Part shown: positions 18,234 to 27,779 of the stretch, piece by piece
Position numbering within the stretch: the stretch's first letter is position 1
How the letters are laid out: each line of letters begins with the position of its first letter
Program-made: the position numbers and the translations under genes
The notes under the pieces: model-generated
What the model was told of the DNA's origin: nothing
Database searches by the model: none
What the model saw: only the letters and a program-made list of their open reading frames with translations
Source: UBA4427 sp045106235
GTDB taxonomy: Bacteria; Myxococcota_A; UBA9160; UBA4427
DNA length: 64,000 nucleotides
Direction of reading: 5' to 3'
NCBI GenBank assembly: GCA_045106235.1
Contig: JBGCEJ010000012.1
Coordinates: 62,001-126,000, forward strand

Positions 18234-21200
18234 ATGCAGGAGAGGGATCGGCGCTATTCGCTGAATGATCGGTATCTGTCAGATGAAGGCGTTGTCTTTC
18301 TGACGGGGATCCAAGCGCTTGCGCGGCTTCCCCTGGAGCAGCTTCGCGTCGATCGGCGCAACGGCTTGAATACGGCTGCCTTTGTCTCGGGCTATCCCGG
18401 ATCGCCTCTGGGCGGCTATGACGGCGCGGTTGCCGCCGCCGCACGGCTCGCGCCGGAGCTTCCGATTACCTGTCGGCCGGGGATGAACGAGGAATACGGC
18501 GCGAGTGCCGTGATGGGTTCGCAGCTGGCTGCGGCTCAGCCCGACTGCCTCTACGACGGGGTCCTTGGGCTTTGGTACGGGAAGGCGCCAGGGGTGGACC
18601 GGGCAGCAGATGCGCTTCGCCATGCGGTCTACACCGGGAGTGCTCGTCATGGCGGGGCGGTCGCGATCGTGGGGGATGATCCCGCCGCGAAGAGTTCGAC
18701 CATTCCTTCTTCTTCGGCGGGCGTGCTCGGCGATATGCATGTGCCGCTCTTCTATCCGGGGGATCCCGCGGAAGCGCTGGATTTCGGGCGCCATGCGATT
18801 GCGCTGTCCCGGGCGACGGGGCTTTGGAGCGCGTTGAAGATCGTTGCGGATGTCGCGGATGCGACGGCCACGATTTCGCTTTCCCCCGACCGGATTTCGC
18901 CCGTTCTTCCGGAGCTGGATGGGCAGGCGTACGCGCATACGCCGAGCGGAAATTTGCTGACGCCGCGGACTTTGGATGTCGAGCGTGAGATCGTTGAAGT
19001 GCGATATCCCCTCGCGCGTGAATATGCTTCGCTGAACGGGCTGAACCGGGTCACGGTGAATCCGGAGAACGCGTGGATCGGGATTATTTCGTCTGGGATC
19101 ACGTACCGTGAGGTGCGCGAGGCCTTTGCGAGAATCGGTCTTGGTTCAGATCAGGCGATTCGCGAATCCGGGATTCGGATCTTGAATATGGGTATGCCTA
19201 TGCCTTTCAATCCTCAGATTGTGCAGGCATTCGCGCGCGGTCTCGAAGAAGTCTTCGTGATCGAGGAGAAGAGTCCGAATCTCGAATCGCTCGTGAAGGA
19301 CGCGCTTTATGCTCTGACTGAACGACCGCGGATCGTGGGGAAGCTGGATGAGACGGGCGCGCTTCTGGTGCCAGAGCATGGTGCGCTCGATGCCGATCTC
19401 TTGATTCCCGTGATGCGTCGCCGGTTGGGGCATCGTCTCGCGGACCGGATTTCGCCGGAGCGCGCCTCGGAAGCCGCGCCTATTCCGCTCAACGTGGTTC
19501 GCAAGCCGTTCTTTTGCTCGGGCTGTCCGCATAACCGAAGTACGGAAGTGCCTGAGGGATCGCTTGTGGGCGCGGGGATCGGTTGCCATACGATGGCCCT
19601 GTTGATGGACTCGGACCGGGTCGGCGATATCGGCGGGCTCGGCTGTATGGGGAATGAAGGGCTGCAATGGGTCGGAATGTCCGATTTCGTTGCGCGCGAG
19701 CACTTTATTCAGAACCTCGGCGACGGGACGTATTTTCATTCGGGACAGCTGGCGGTTCAGGCCTCGGTCGCCGCGGGTGTGAATGTCACGTACAAGATTT
19801 TGTACAACGGCGCGGTTTCGATGACCGGAGGGCAGCTGCCTCAAGGTCAGATCGGCGTTCGTGAGCTTGCCGCCAATCTTCTCAACCAAGGCGTTCAGCA
19901 GGTTCTCGTGACGACGGATGATCCGGGACGTTATGCGCCCGGAGATTTACCGGCGGCGGTTTCGGTTTGGGGCCGAGAGCGGCTGCTTGAAGCGCAGGAG
20001 GTTCTTGCGCGGGTCGAAGGAACGACGGTGCTGATTCACGATCAGGCCTGCGCCGCGGAGCTGCGGCGCGCACGGAAGCGCGGCCGGGTCGAGGCCCCGC
20101 CGCGTCGTGTTGTGATCAATTCTCGGATTTGCGAGGGCTGCGGCGACTGCGGCCAGGTGAGCAATTGCCTTTCGGTTCAGCCCGTTGAGACGCCCTTCGG
20201 CCGCAAAACGGAAATCGATCAGACGACCTGCAACCTCGACTATTCCTGTCTCGAAGGCGACTGCCCTTCGTTCATGACGGTCACGCTTCCGCAACAATCT
20301 GAAAAAGCGGCGGCGGCTCCGTCTGCCTCTTCGTCCGCCTCTTCGTCTGCGTCTCCCCCTTCGTTTCCCGTTCCCGACCTCACGGAGTTGCCGAACCCCT
20401 CGCTCCGGGTTTCTGACGAAGAATTCGCGATGCGCATCACCGGCATCGGCGGGACAGGCGTTGTGACCGTCGCCCAGGTGATCGGAACGGCGGCGATGTT
20501 GGATGGCTACCAGGTGCGGGGGCTCGACCAGATTGGCCTTTCGCAGAAGGCGGGCCCTGTAGTGAGCGACCTTCGGCTCTCTCGTCTGGCACCGACGGCG
20601 ACGAACCGACTGGGGGAAGGGCAGGCGGATCTGCTCCTCGCATTTGATCAGCTCGTGGCCGCCTCGGATAAGGGCTTGCTGACTGCGGACGCGGGCCGGA
20701 CGACGGTTGTGGGCTCGACCTCGGCGACACCGACCGGAGAGATGATCACCCATCTGGATCTCACGCTCCCTTCGGTTGAGGCTCTGGTCGAACGGATTGC
20801 GGGGCGGACGGATTCGGCATCGCAGTTCTGGGCCGATGCCGAGGGCATAACAGAAGATCTGTTTGGCCAGACGACGACGGCGAATCTATTCGTTGTCGGG
20901 ATGGCGGTTCAGGCGGGCTGCTTGCCTGTGTCGGCTGAGCGCCTCGAAGAAGCGATTCGGTTGAACGCAGTGGCGGTGGATGCAAATTTGGCCGCGTTGG
21001 GTTGGGGGCGCGTCCAAGTCGCGTCGCCGGAGCGTGTCGCAGTCGCGCGGCGCGAGGCGTGTGCTGGTGCCGGCCCGGCAGAGGGGGCAGAGTCTTCGGT
21101 TCAGGCAGCCGGTACCGAGTCTCCCCTGGCGCCGGAGCTCGCGTCGCGTGTCGAGGCGCTCGCAAGAGGGGATGCGGAGGCCGCTGCGCGGCTGCGCCTT

Positions 21201-21791
21201 TTTGCGCAGGAGCTGGTGGCTTGGGGCGGGATGACGCCCGCGCGATCCTGGCTCGCCACCGTCGAGGCGGCGGCGGACGCGGAACGCGGCGTGGCTCCCG
21301 AAAGCCGGAGGTTTCAGGACGAAGTCGCTGCACAGCTTTTCAAGCTCATCGCCTACAAGGACGAGTACGAGGTGGCGCGGCTGATGACGGACGAGGCGGC
21401 GCTTGCCGAGGCGAGGGAGATCGCGGGTGGTGAGGGGAAGGTCGCGTGGAAGCTTCATCCGCCGCTGCTGCGAGCGATGGGCCTCAACCGGAAGATCTCG
21501 ATCGGAACCGGGGCGATGCCGCTGATGCGGTTGCTGGCGCGGGGGCGCGCCCTTCGAGGCACGGCTTTCGATCCCTTCGGCTACGCCGGGCTTCGGAAAA
21601 TCGAGCGGGCTCTGCCCGGGGAGTACCGCGCCGCGCTTGAACGTGTGATGAAGAAGCTGTCGGCTGGGAATTTGGAGGCCGCGATTCGGTTGGCGCATTT
21701 GCCTGAGGATGTGCGGGGCTTTGAGGACATCAAGCTGCGGCGCATCGCTCGCTTCAGAGAGGCGCTGCGCGAAGTGGAGACGGCGCTCTAG
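18234..21791 (+). CDS. Indolepyruvate ferredoxin oxidoreductase, fused alpha-beta chain
   Basis: This fused 2-oxoacid:ferredoxin oxidoreductase of 1185 residues oxidatively decarboxylates indolepyruvate-type (aryl or branched) 2-oxoacids to acyl-CoA. The IorA-like part opens with GYPGSPLGGYDGAV. It carries a cysteine pair in FFCSGCPHNRST (C428, C431) and a TPP region DIGGLGCMGNEGLQWVG. A ferredoxin-like cysteine cluster follows at about 633-675 (CEGCGDCG, then NCLS, CNLDYSCLEGDC). A Ser/Ala linker (ASSSASSSASPPS) leads to the IorB-like gamma domain (ITGIGGTGVVTVAQVIGTAA), and a C-terminal domain ends the chain. The ATG at 18234 follows GGGGGGCGTA. The oxygen-tolerant fused form is typical of Proteobacteria with aromatic amino acid catabolism. 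Confidence 0.93.
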   Translation: MQERDRRYSLNDRYLSDEGVVFLTGIQALARLPLEQLRVDRRNGLNTAAFVSGYPGSPLGGYDGAVAAAARLAPELPITCRPGMNEEYGASAVMGSQLAAAQPDCLYDGVLGLWYGKAPGVDRAADALRHAVYTGSARHGGAVAIVGDDPAAKSSTIPSSSAGVLGDMHVPLFYPGDPAEALDFGRHAIALSRATGLWSALKIVADVADATATISLSPDRISPVLPELDGQAYAHTPSGNLLTPRTLDVEREIVEVRYPLAREYASLNGLNRVTVNPENAWIGIISSGITYREVREAFARIGLGSDQAIRESGIRILNMGMPMPFNPQIVQAFARGLEEVFVIEEKSPNLESLVKDALYALTERPRIVGKLDETGALLVPEHGALDADLLIPVMRRRLGHRLADRISPERASEAAPIPLNVVRKPFFCSGCPHNRSTEVPEGSLVGAGIGCHTMALLMDSDRVGDIGGLGCMGNEGLQWVGMSDFVAREHFIQNLGDGTYFHSGQLAVQASVAAGVNVTYKILYNGAVSMTGGQLPQGQIGVRELAANLLNQGVQQVLVTTDDPGRYAPGDLPAAVSVWGRERLLEAQEVLARVEGTTVLIHDQACAAELRRARKRGRVEAPPRRVVINSRICEGCGDCGQVSNCLSVQPVETPFGRKTEIDQTTCNLDYSCLEGDCPSFMTVTLPQQSEKAAAAPSASSSASSSASPPSFPVPDLTELPNPSLRVSDEEFAMRITGIGGTGVVTVAQVIGTAAMLDGYQVRGLDQIGLSQKAGPVVSDLRLSRLAPTATNRLGEGQADLLLAFDQLVAASDKGLLTADAGRTTVVGSTSATPTGEMITHLDLTLPSVEALVERIAGRTDSASQFWADAEGITEDLFGQTTTANLFVVGMAVQAGCLPVSAERLEEAIRLNAVAVDANLAALGWGRVQVASPERVAVARREACAGAGPAEGAESSVQAAGTESPLAPELASRVEALARGDAEAAARLRLFAQELVAWGGMTPARSWLATVEAAADAERGVAPESRRFQDEVAAQLFKLIAYKDEYEVARLMTDEAALAEAREIAGGEGKVAWKLHPPLLRAMGLNRKISIGTGAMPLMRLLARGRALRGTAFDPFGYAGLRKIERALPGEYRAALERVMKKLSAGNLEAAIRLAHLPEDVRGFEDIKLRRIARFREALREVETAL

Positions 21792-21963
21792 CGCGAGCGA
21801 CAGAGGCCTCGCTCGCGCGCACATTGGACTGCGGCGGCGATCAAGTCGGGCGCGAGGCGTTCAAGGATCACGGCATCCGAGCAAGGATCGTTCTACCCTA
21901 CGCGTTCGCTCTCGCCCTTCCCTCCAAGCGAGCATCGCAGAGAGACCGAGGAGAATTCCCGCA

Positions 21964-23229
21964 GTGTCCGAAGCAACGGAAATCCTTCAGCAGCCTTTTC
22001 GACCGCTGCCGATTCGTATGATGAATGCCGCCGGTCGTGGCTTGTCGCTTCTGGGCGTGACGCCCATCGATTTGAGCGCTGCAGGGCTGATGCGAACGGC
22101 CTCCAAGCAGGCGGGGCTTTCGGATTTCGGGCCGGATAGCTTTCAGCCGGGGCTCGAAAAGCTGGTCGAAGCCCTGGAAACCGATGGCCGACTGACGCTC
22201 TTCGGTCGCTTTTTCGCGAAGCGCCAGATCTTGGAACTGCTGACGCATCGCCTGCAGCTGACGGCCTACCGGAACGAACATCCAGAGCTTGCGGAGGAGG
22301 AAGTGCGTCGCCCGCTCTTTATCCTGGGGCTTCCGCGCACGGGGACAACGCTCCTATACGGCCTACTCGCAGAAGATCCGGGCAACCGCGCGCCGCTTTC
22401 TTGGGAGATTGACGATCCGTGCCCGCCGCCAGAAACCGCGACCTATCACACGGATCCCCGGATCGAGAAGGCGCGCGGTCGATTCGAGCAGTTGGGGCAG
22501 CTTGCGCCGGGTTTTCAGGCGATTCATCCCGTGGGCGCGTTGATGCCTCAGGAATGCATTGTGCCCACCGCCTCCGAGTTCATGAGCGTACGTTTTCAGA
22601 TGTGTTTCGACGTCGAGCGCTATGACGAATGGCTGCTGCAGCAAGATATGACCGCGACCTACGCGCATCATCGCCGTTTTTTGCAGCATCTTCAGTCGCG
22701 CCATCGCGGCGAGCGCTGGATTCTGAAATCACCGGGGCATCTTGGTCCGATCGACACGCTCTTCGAGACGTATCCGGACGCGATGGTGGTCCAGACGCAT
22801 CGCGATCCTGTGCGCGTGATTCCTTCGGTCGCCAATCTCGAATACACGATGCGCATTGTGGCCTCGGACGATGTCGATCCCGCCCGGGTCGGCCAGCAGA
22901 TGATGCATGTTTGGCCGACGTTGCTCGAGCAGGGGATGCGCGCGCGCGATCGACATCCCGAGCGCGAGGCCCAGATTCTTGATCTCTCCATGCGTGAAAT
23001 CGTTTCAGATCCGATCGCCTGTGTGGAAGGGATCTACCGGCATTTCGATCTCGATCTCAGCGATGTTGCCCGCGGCCGAATGAAGAACTATCTCGAGGTC
23101 CATCCGAAAGATGAGTTCGGGACGCATCGATACAGTCTTGAAGCCTTTTCACTTGAGGAAGAGGCCGTGAGTTCGGCGTTTAAGGGCTATCGCGAGCGCT
23201 TCGGCGTCGAGGCAGAGCCGTTCGCCTAA
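21964..23229 (+). CDS. Sulfotransferase family protein
   Basis: This 421-residue protein belongs to the PAPS-dependent sulfotransferase superfamily (Sulfotransfer_3 type). The 5'-phosphosulfate loop is PLFILGLPRTGTTLLYGLL. The 3'-phosphate region is WILKSPGHLGPIDTLFETYP followed by MVVQTHRDPVRVIPSVANLEY. The C-terminal part (YLEVHPKDEFGTHRYSLEAF) matches bacterial members of this branch. The acceptor substrate is unknown. The start is GTG at 21964, with GAGGAG ten bases upstream; longer readings back to 21709 overlap the previous gene and have no such site. Confidence 0.9.
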   Translation: MSEATEILQQPFRPLPIRMMNAAGRGLSLLGVTPIDLSAAGLMRTASKQAGLSDFGPDSFQPGLEKLVEALETDGRLTLFGRFFAKRQILELLTHRLQLTAYRNEHPELAEEEVRRPLFILGLPRTGTTLLYGLLAEDPGNRAPLSWEIDDPCPPPETATYHTDPRIEKARGRFEQLGQLAPGFQAIHPVGALMPQECIVPTASEFMSVRFQMCFDVERYDEWLLQQDMTATYAHHRRFLQHLQSRHRGERWILKSPGHLGPIDTLFETYPDAMVVQTHRDPVRVIPSVANLEYTMRIVASDDVDPARVGQQMMHVWPTLLEQGMRARDRHPEREAQILDLSMREIVSDPIACVEGIYRHFDLDLSDVARGRMKNYLEVHPKDEFGTHRYSLEAFSLEEEAVSSAFKGYRERFGVEAEPFA

Positions 23230-23242
23230 TGTCTCTGATCGT

Positions 23243-24112
23243 CTAGCTGGGCGGGAGCTTGTACACGCGACTGAGAATCGTGTCGAGCCAGCGTGCGGGC
23301 ATGAGTGAGAGAAAGAAGCTCTGGAGCATGGCGGAGAGCGGCGCGTAGTAGCGCGCTTTCGGATTCTCTTCGGTTGCGGCCTTGGCAATCACCTCGGCAA
23401 TGGTCTCTGGTTGGAGTGGATTGGCCAGGTTCTTCTTGGCGAGGTCGTCGAGGTCGAACATGAGTTTTTGGTAGGGGTTTGTGGGGTCGTCTCGAAGATG
23501 CTGCGAGCCCTCGCGCGCGTTGTCGAAGACGGCTGTATCCACGAATCCAGGGACGATGAGCGTCACGCGGATGCCGAACTGAGACAACTCGAGCCTCAAG
23601 GACTCGGTCGCCATTTTGATCGCGGCTTTCGTCGAGGAGTAGGGGACGGCGAGCGGCGCGGGGACGGCCCCGGCAAGTGAGCCGACATTGATGATGCGGC
23701 CTGACCCTTGTTCGCGCATGAGCGGCGCAACCGCGCCGGCGAGGTGGAGTGCGGAAAGGACATTGACGTCGAAAATGTGTCGGAGTGCTGTGCGGGAGAC
23801 CTGCTCTAGAGCGGCTCCCGGGCTGTAGCCCGCATTGTTCACGAGGACATCGACGCGGCCGAGGGACTCGATCGCCTCCTGCGCCGCGCGCTCGGTTTCG
23901 TCTTCTTCGGCGAGGTCCGCGGCGATCGGATACGCCCGCGCGCCGAGGGCCTCGAGGTCCTTTGCGAGGAGGTTGAGCCGGTCCTCTCGACGTGCGATGA
24001 GCGCGATGTCGAAGCCCCGCCGAGCAAGCTCGCGCGCTGTGGCTTCGCCGATCCCGGACGATGCGCCGGTCACAATTGCGGTTTTTCGGCTGCCTCGGGT
24101 ATTGCCCTGCAT
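23243..24112 (-). CDS. Short-chain dehydrogenase/reductase (SDR)
   Basis: This classical SDR of 289 residues has the cofactor motif TAIVTGASSGIGEATA. ALIARREDRLNLL follows with an Arg that favours NADP(H). Further signatures are DVLVNNAGYSPG, a Ser in IINVGSLAG and the catalytic YSSTK. The C-terminal 80 residues (PETIAEVIAKAATEENPKARYYAPL) resemble SDRs annotated as short-chain oxidoreductases of lipid or steroid-like substrates; this is not certain. The gene is convergent with the sulfotransferase gene, with 13 bases between the stops. Confidence 0.92.
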   Translation of the reverse strand: MQGNTRGSRKTAIVTGASSGIGEATARELARRGFDIALIARREDRLNLLAKDLEALGARAYPIAADLAEEDETERAAQEAIESLGRVDVLVNNAGYSPGAALEQVSRTALRHIFDVNVLSALHLAGAVAPLMREQGSGRIINVGSLAGAVPAPLAVPYSSTKAAIKMATESLRLELSQFGIRVTLIVPGFVDTAVFDNAREGSQHLRDDPTNPYQKLMFDLDDLAKKNLANPLQPETIAEVIAKAATEENPKARYYAPLSAMLQSFFLSLMPARWLDTILSRVYKLPPS

Positions 24113-24270
24113 CCCTCTCGTCCCCCTTTCGAGAGTCTCGGCGATCTGAGGCGAGGGGCAAGGTGAAGGAGGCGGCGATCGTCAGACCGAGGACAGTTTT
24201 GAGTTCGACAATGCTCCGGGGCGCCGGCTTCGGCTACGATCCTGCTCTCATCACCGATTCCGGAGGCCTC

Positions 24271-25047
24271 ATGTCGCGATCTCGCGCTCGTCTTGTCATT
24301 TTGATCACACTCTCTTCTTTCCTGATGGGACTTCAAACCGGCTGCGCCGAGCTTCAGGGCGTCGATTTTGGGCGGGTGCTCGCTGCGGGGATGCCGCTCG
24401 ATCAAGCGACCGTCGCGAACGGACTTAAACAAGCGCTTGAAATCGGGACGCAGCGGACCACTTCGACGCTTTCCGCGGAGGGCGGTTTTTCTCGTTCGTC
24501 CGTTCTTCGGCTTCGGATTCCTGGAGAGATGGGACGGATCGCGGAAGTCGCGCGCACGGTTGGGTTTTCTGCTCAGGTCGATGCCCTGGAAAACTCGATG
24601 AATCTGGCGGCAGAGGAGGCCGCTTCCCGAGCGGTTCCCGTTTTCGCTTCGGCGATTTCGAGCATGACCATCGCGGACGCATTCCAAATCCTGAACGGAC
24701 CGCAGGATGCCGCGACGCAGTATTTCAAGGCGCGGACATCGGCGGAGCTGCAGAATCGCTTCCGGCCGATCGCGGCGAATGCGATGCAGAAGGTGGGGGT
24801 CTATACGGTCTACCGGGATCTCGTGGCGCGCTACCAGCAGATTCCCTTCACGAAGCCCCCCGCGGTGGATCTCGAAGCCTACGTTTCGGATCAAACGCTG
24901 AACGCGCTTTTTGGTGAACTCGCGAAGGAAGAGGCGCGGATTAGGCAGGATCCCGGCGCCCGCTCGACGGCGCTCCTTCAGCGCGTCTTCGGCGCGGTTG
25001 GGCAGACGGGCACGGCGACCACGCCCGGGCTCTCCGCGCCGCGCTAA
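24271..25047 (+). CDS. DUF4197 lipoprotein-like protein
   Basis: This 258-residue exported protein starts with the lipoprotein-type signal LVILITLSSFLMGLQTGC, so the mature N terminus would be a lipidated Cys at about residue 24. The rest matches DUF4197: ATVANGLKQALEIGTQRTTSTLSAEGGF, then SMNLAAEEAASRAVPVFASAISSMTIADAF, then GPQDAATQYFKARTSAEL. The function of the family is unknown. The start at 24271 is supported by GGAGG just upstream. An in-frame extension to 24061 would overlap the divergent SDR gene and hide the signal peptide. Confidence 0.85.
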   Translation: MSRSRARLVILITLSSFLMGLQTGCAELQGVDFGRVLAAGMPLDQATVANGLKQALEIGTQRTTSTLSAEGGFSRSSVLRLRIPGEMGRIAEVARTVGFSAQVDALENSMNLAAEEAASRAVPVFASAISSMTIADAFQILNGPQDAATQYFKARTSAELQNRFRPIAANAMQKVGVYTVYRDLVARYQQIPFTKPPAVDLEAYVSDQTLNALFGELAKEEARIRQDPGARSTALLQRVFGAVGQTGTATTPGLSAPR

Positions 25048-25056
25048 TCGCGCGGG

Positions 25057-25100
25057 CTAGGGCGCGACTACGGCGCGACTACGGCGCAACTAGGGCGCTG
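25057..25100. repeat. Four tandem copies of an 11-bp unit
   Basis: The units read CTAGGGCGCGA, CTACGGCGCGA, CTACGGCGCAA and CTAGGGCGCTG, back to back. Each differs from the consensus CTACGGCGCGA by no more than three bases. They fill the gap just after the DUF4197 stop codon and before the DUF1214 gene. Confidence 0.8.
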
Positions 25101-25176
25101 CGGGGCTCTTGCATTTCGGGTCTGCGCTCTCCATCGTCTCGGGAGACTCATTTTCTACGAGGCCGAGGGAGAAGAC

Positions 25177-26427
25177 ATGGATCGACGCGATTTTATCAAG
25201 AGTGTGGGTGTGGCTGGCGGGATGGCGACGAGCCTTTCTGCGATGACGACGACGCTGGGCGCTTCCGCAGCGGGGGCGGCGCATCACGAAACGTCGGCGA
25301 ACGCTTCGCAAGCGCGCAAGGCGATGCATAAACTGCTTGATACGATTCGGGGCGTCGAAGAGCGTTTCCTGACGCCCGAATCCGGGTACACCGAGGAGGA
25401 ACTCGCTGAGGCGGAACGTGCGCTCGCGCATATCCTCTATACCGGCCTCGACTTTTGGCTCGAGGCGAAGCCGAATCGGCCGGTCTTCCGACCCTACGTG
25501 ACGCCGACGCGGAAGCTGCTCGGCTGCAATCCGGATTCCGTTTACTACTTTGCAGCGATTAGGGATGACCAGACCTACAAGATCAAGGGCAACGCGGCCG
25601 CGGCCACGTTTACCTCGTTCACGGTCGAGAAGGGCAGTACCGAGGGGCATGCCGCGCGCGGTTCGATCGCGGCGATCAGCGATCTCGACATGGAGATTGC
25701 GCCCGACGGCAGCTACGAAATTACGGTGAGCCGCCGCAAGCCGCGGCGAGGCAACTGGCTCAAGCTCGAGAAGGGCGCAAGCCAAATTACGACGCGTCAC
25801 TACCATGAATCGCGCCAGAGTGTGGCGGCCTTGCCGGGGCGGGTTGTGCCGATTGAAATCGAGGTCGTCGATCCGAAGCCGCTTAAGCCTTACCGCGGCG
25901 ACGAAGAAGTAGCGGAGCATCTCGAGTGGGTCGCCAACTTTGTCGGTGAACATGCGGCGATGACCTTTACGCGAACCACGCCGGAGATGGCGGCAGCGTT
26001 AGGCTGGGTCTCGCTCGTTCCGAATCAGTTCAAAGCGCCGGGGCAATGGATGTCGGCAAGTGGTGACCAGGCCTACGGAAATACCCATGCCTGGTATAAC
26101 TCGGCCTACTATGAACTCGAGAAGGACGAGGCGCTTGTGATTACGGGCAAGTTCCCGCCGTGTCGCTTTGCGAACGTCGTGATCTGGAACGCCTTCATGC
26201 AAAGCTACGATTTCGCCAATCGGCAGATTTCGCTGAATCGGAATCAGGTCGTCTACGAAGACGATGGCAGTTTCAAGATGGTCGTTGCCCACAAGGATCC
26301 GGGCGTGCCGAACTGGCTCGATACCGAGGGGCGGAGCCGCGGGAATATCTACTGGCGCTACGTGTTTCCGACCGAGACCCCGGAGAGGCCTGAGACGAAG
26401 GTCGTGAAGCTCTCTTCCCTGCGTTAG
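25177..26427 (+). CDS. DUF1214 domain protein with Tat signal
   Basis: This 416-residue exported protein begins with a Tat-type leader, MDRRDFIKSVGVAGGMATSL (the RRDFIK motif), which implies export of a folded protein. The C-terminal domain is DUF1214: GNTHAWYNSAYYELEKDEALVITGKFP, VVIWNAFMQSYDFANRQIS and VVAHKDPGVPNWLDTEGR. The family often accompanies DUF1254 and has no firm activity. There are no obvious metal-binding clusters. GAGGGAGAAGAC precedes the ATG. The neighbours are catabolic enzymes, which fits a hydrolytic or binding role, but that is inference. Confidence 0.87.
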   Translation: MDRRDFIKSVGVAGGMATSLSAMTTTLGASAAGAAHHETSANASQARKAMHKLLDTIRGVEERFLTPESGYTEEELAEAERALAHILYTGLDFWLEAKPNRPVFRPYVTPTRKLLGCNPDSVYYFAAIRDDQTYKIKGNAAAATFTSFTVEKGSTEGHAARGSIAAISDLDMEIAPDGSYEITVSRRKPRRGNWLKLEKGASQITTRHYHESRQSVAALPGRVVPIEIEVVDPKPLKPYRGDEEVAEHLEWVANFVGEHAAMTFTRTTPEMAAALGWVSLVPNQFKAPGQWMSASGDQAYGNTHAWYNSAYYELEKDEALVITGKFPPCRFANVVIWNAFMQSYDFANRQISLNRNQVVYEDDGSFKMVVAHKDPGVPNWLDTEGRSRGNIYWRYVFPTETPERPETKVVKLSSLR

Positions 26428-26457
26428 GGCTGTGCCCGGTCTGTGCTCTATCTGCGG

Positions 26458-27669
26458 TTAGGCGCTGATTTCGGAGAGCGCGACGCGACGGCCTTCGCGG
26501 GCTGAAGCATAGGCGGCGTAAATGACGCGCGTGACTTCAATGCCGAGCCAGGCGTCCGATTCGGGCGCTTGGCCGGCGAGAAGGTCTTCGGCGAAAGCTT
26601 CACACATGCCGAGCTGCCCTGAGGTCCAATCCTCGTCGGTCATGGGCGTGCTCCAGCCTGCGGTCGTGCTCTGTTTTTCGATGAGGTCCGCGTCCGGGTA
26701 AACCTGGTCATGGGGCGCATAGGCGCGGAGTTGGTCGACCGGGCTCAGGTTGCATTGCAGCGTGGTATTCGACGCGAAAAGTTCGAGTTCGCTGCGCATG
26801 CCGCCGAGGCGGTTATCGCTGCCGAAGGCGACGCCGCGGGTCCCGTCTTCGAATTCGATGGAGACGCTGCCCCAATTTTCCACATCGACCCAGCCCGTGG
26901 CGACGGAGGTTTTTGCGGGATCGAGTCCCGCTGCTTTTGTCAGGTCCGCAACGTCGCCGCGCACGGCAATCGGTCGGACGGGAGCACCGCTTCTTCGCAG
27001 CCCTTCTTGGCGTTTTAGATGAAGCATCGCGCCGACAGGGTGAGCGCCGAGTCGGAGCAGCGCTCCGCCGCCCGTATGCTGCCACTGTTTCGCGTAGGGC
27101 GAGTGAGATCCGCAATGCGCTTCCCCGCCGCGCATCTCGAGGAGGACGCCGTCCGCATCGGCAAGAAGTTCTGCCGCCCGGCGGAGCGGCGGGGCGTAGA
27201 TCCAGTTCTCCCCGTAGCAGAGCTGGACGCCGTGTTCTCTTGCCGCCCCCTCCATCGCGCGCGCTTCCGCTTCGGCAGCAGACCACATCTCGAAAGGGTT
27301 GGTTTCGGCAACCTCGGCAACGTCGGTGAAATCGCCGCTGTGACCCGTGAAGGCGGCGAGAGGCTTGGTGCAGATGATGTGCTTTCCTGCCTCGGCGGCC
27401 GCGACGGCAATCTCTCGATGGGCGGCATTCGGCACGCACACATCGACCGCATCGATTTCGGGGTCGGCCAAGAGTTCGGCGACAGAGCCTGCGGGATTGG
27501 GCAGGGCGTACTCGCGGGCGAAGTCCGCGGCAGCATCGGGAGTTCGGCTGGCGACGCGGCTGATTTCGGCGTTGCGCACTCGGGCCCAGCAGCGGGCGCG
27601 TGTTTTCGCGAGGAAGCCGGTGCCCACAAGGCCGATACGGAGGGGGAGTCGATTGGGATCTTGAGCCAT
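26458..27669 (-). CDS. Gfo/Idh/MocA family oxidoreductase
   Basis: This is a 403-residue NAD(P)-dependent oxidoreductase. The N-terminal Rossmann domain reads LRIGLVGTGFLAKTRARCW. Next come VDVCVPNAAHREIAVAAAEAGKH and the conserved C-T-K-P-L-A in place of the usual E-K-P. The C-terminal alpha/beta domain includes GSHSPYAKQWQHTGGGALLRLGAHPV, which holds the likely catalytic His. The family acts on sugars, inositols and similar polyols; the substrate here is unknown. It is divergent from the amidohydrolase gene, with about 110 bases between them, and convergent with the DUF1214 gene. Confidence 0.9.
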   Translation of the reverse strand: MAQDPNRLPLRIGLVGTGFLAKTRARCWARVRNAEISRVASRTPDAAADFAREYALPNPAGSVAELLADPEIDAVDVCVPNAAHREIAVAAAEAGKHIICTKPLAAFTGHSGDFTDVAEVAETNPFEMWSAAEAEARAMEGAAREHGVQLCYGENWIYAPPLRRAAELLADADGVLLEMRGGEAHCGSHSPYAKQWQHTGGGALLRLGAHPVGAMLHLKRQEGLRRSGAPVRPIAVRGDVADLTKAAGLDPAKTSVATGWVDVENWGSVSIEFEDGTRGVAFGSDNRLGGMRSELELFASNTTLQCNLSPVDQLRAYAPHDQVYPDADLIEKQSTTAGWSTPMTDEDWTSGQLGMCEAFAEDLLAGQAPESDAWLGIEVTRVIYAAYASAREGRRVALSEISA

Positions 27670-27779
27670 GGACGCATGATCCGGTTTTGAGAGGGCCCCG
27701 GCAAGCCGATTCGCGACGGGCGTGGGCGGGTTCTGCGATGTAGCGTTTTGGCTCAGCTTAAGTCAGCGGAGAAAGCCAT

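Noticed and set aside
20317..20370. Repeated TCTTCGTCTGCG-type codons inside the indolepyruvate oxidoreductase gene as a possible repeat element
   Set aside because: They encode a Ser/Ala linker in frame and need no separate explanation.
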